The notes under the pieces were generated by a model, which searched no databases, was not told the origin of the DNA, and worked only from the letters and a program-made list of their open reading frames with translations. This document shows, piece after piece, positions 5,584 through 5,785 of a stretch of DNA of 5,785 bases. Each line of letters begins with the position of its first letter. The first letter of the stretch is position 1. The DNA is from an uncultured Bacteroidota bacterium. GTDB lineage: Bacteria; Bacteroidota; Bacteroidia; Chitinophagales; Chitinophagaceae. The stretch is taken from contig CAMLGP010000221.1 of assembly GCA_946479535.1 (NCBI GenBank), positions 1 to 5,785 of the forward strand, given 5' to 3'. Made by a program: the position numbers and the translations under genes.

Positions 5584-5785
5584 TTAAAATGAACGAAAAT
5601 GTCCGCGATCAATGGTGTTTATTATAGTTCCTGGATTTTGTTCCATTCTTATTTCAATTCCACCGCCCAGGTTTTCAACATCCCGGGTAAGTTCATTCAG
5701 CTTGCCCAATGGAAGCTCTCTTTTAAGAAAAACGGCCTGTATATTCATCACAGGGTCATTAGTAGTATATTTTATGTCCCTGGCT
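5584..5785 (-). CDS. Hypothetical protein, C-terminal 66 residues only
   Basis: Reading leftwards from the window edge, one frame stays open for 66 codons and ends in two tandem TAA stops (the second just past the CDS end). The peptide begins ARDIKYTTNDPVMNIQAVF, continues through KRELPLGKLNELTRDVEN and GGGIEIRMEQNPGT, and ends INTIDRGHFRSF. Its composition is normal for a protein: balanced charge, an amphipathic helix-like segment (about 20-38 of the fragment) and a strand-like GIEIRM stretch. This, with the terminator-like sequence directly behind the stop, argues for a real gene. The start lies outside the window. I do not recognise the family, so no function is given. It is convergent with the doxX-like gene. 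Confidence 0.6.
   Translation of the reverse strand, partial: ARDIKYTTNDPVMNIQAVFLKRELPLGKLNELTRDVENLGGGIEIRMEQNPGTIINTIDRGHFRSF

Overview
The window looks like chromosomal DNA from a Bacteroidota bacterium, probably a soil- or plant-associated Chitinophagaceae-type relative (inference). Evidence: AT-leaning composition, A-rich leaders with no Shine-Dalgarno sequence before most starts, a TAnnTTTG-type -7 box, a lipoprotein signal ending in LQSC, and the protein families present. No rRNA, tRNA, CRISPR array, insertion sequence or phage gene is visible.

Left part (1-4247): four plus-strand genes with gaps of 86, 102 and 34 bases, probably one transcription unit. In order they are an SMP-30/gluconolactonase-family lactonase (5' end outside the window), a DUF1080 lipoprotein (3-keto-disaccharide hydrolase family), an ACS-family MFS transporter of the sugar-acid type, and a Tat-signal TIM-barrel sugar isomerase/epimerase-like enzyme. 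Three of the four appear to be exported and the fourth is an inner-membrane importer. The simplest reading is a periplasmic module that cleaves or rearranges an oxidised (3-keto or lactone/acid) sugar and imports the product. Families of this kind occur together in bacterial 3-keto-glycoside degradation. The partner Gfo/Idh/MocA oxidoreductase is not in the window, so the pathway assignment is inference.

Middle (4270-5362): a minus-strand Nudix hydrolase of about 155 aa, convergent with the isomerase gene, then a 202-base divergent intergenic region with a good -7 box for a small four-helix DoxX-like membrane protein on the plus strand. Neither gene has an evident link to the sugar module.

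Right end (5363-5785): a 221-base non-coding stretch contains several inverted repeats, one of them a long bulged hairpin (5414-5489), and ends in an A-tract/hairpin/T-tract resembling a bidirectional terminator. A plausible promoter lies at the end of the doxX-like gene, so this could be a small structured RNA, an unusual terminator region or a palindromic repeat element. It is followed by the last 66 codons of an unrecognised minus-strand gene that continues past the window edge.
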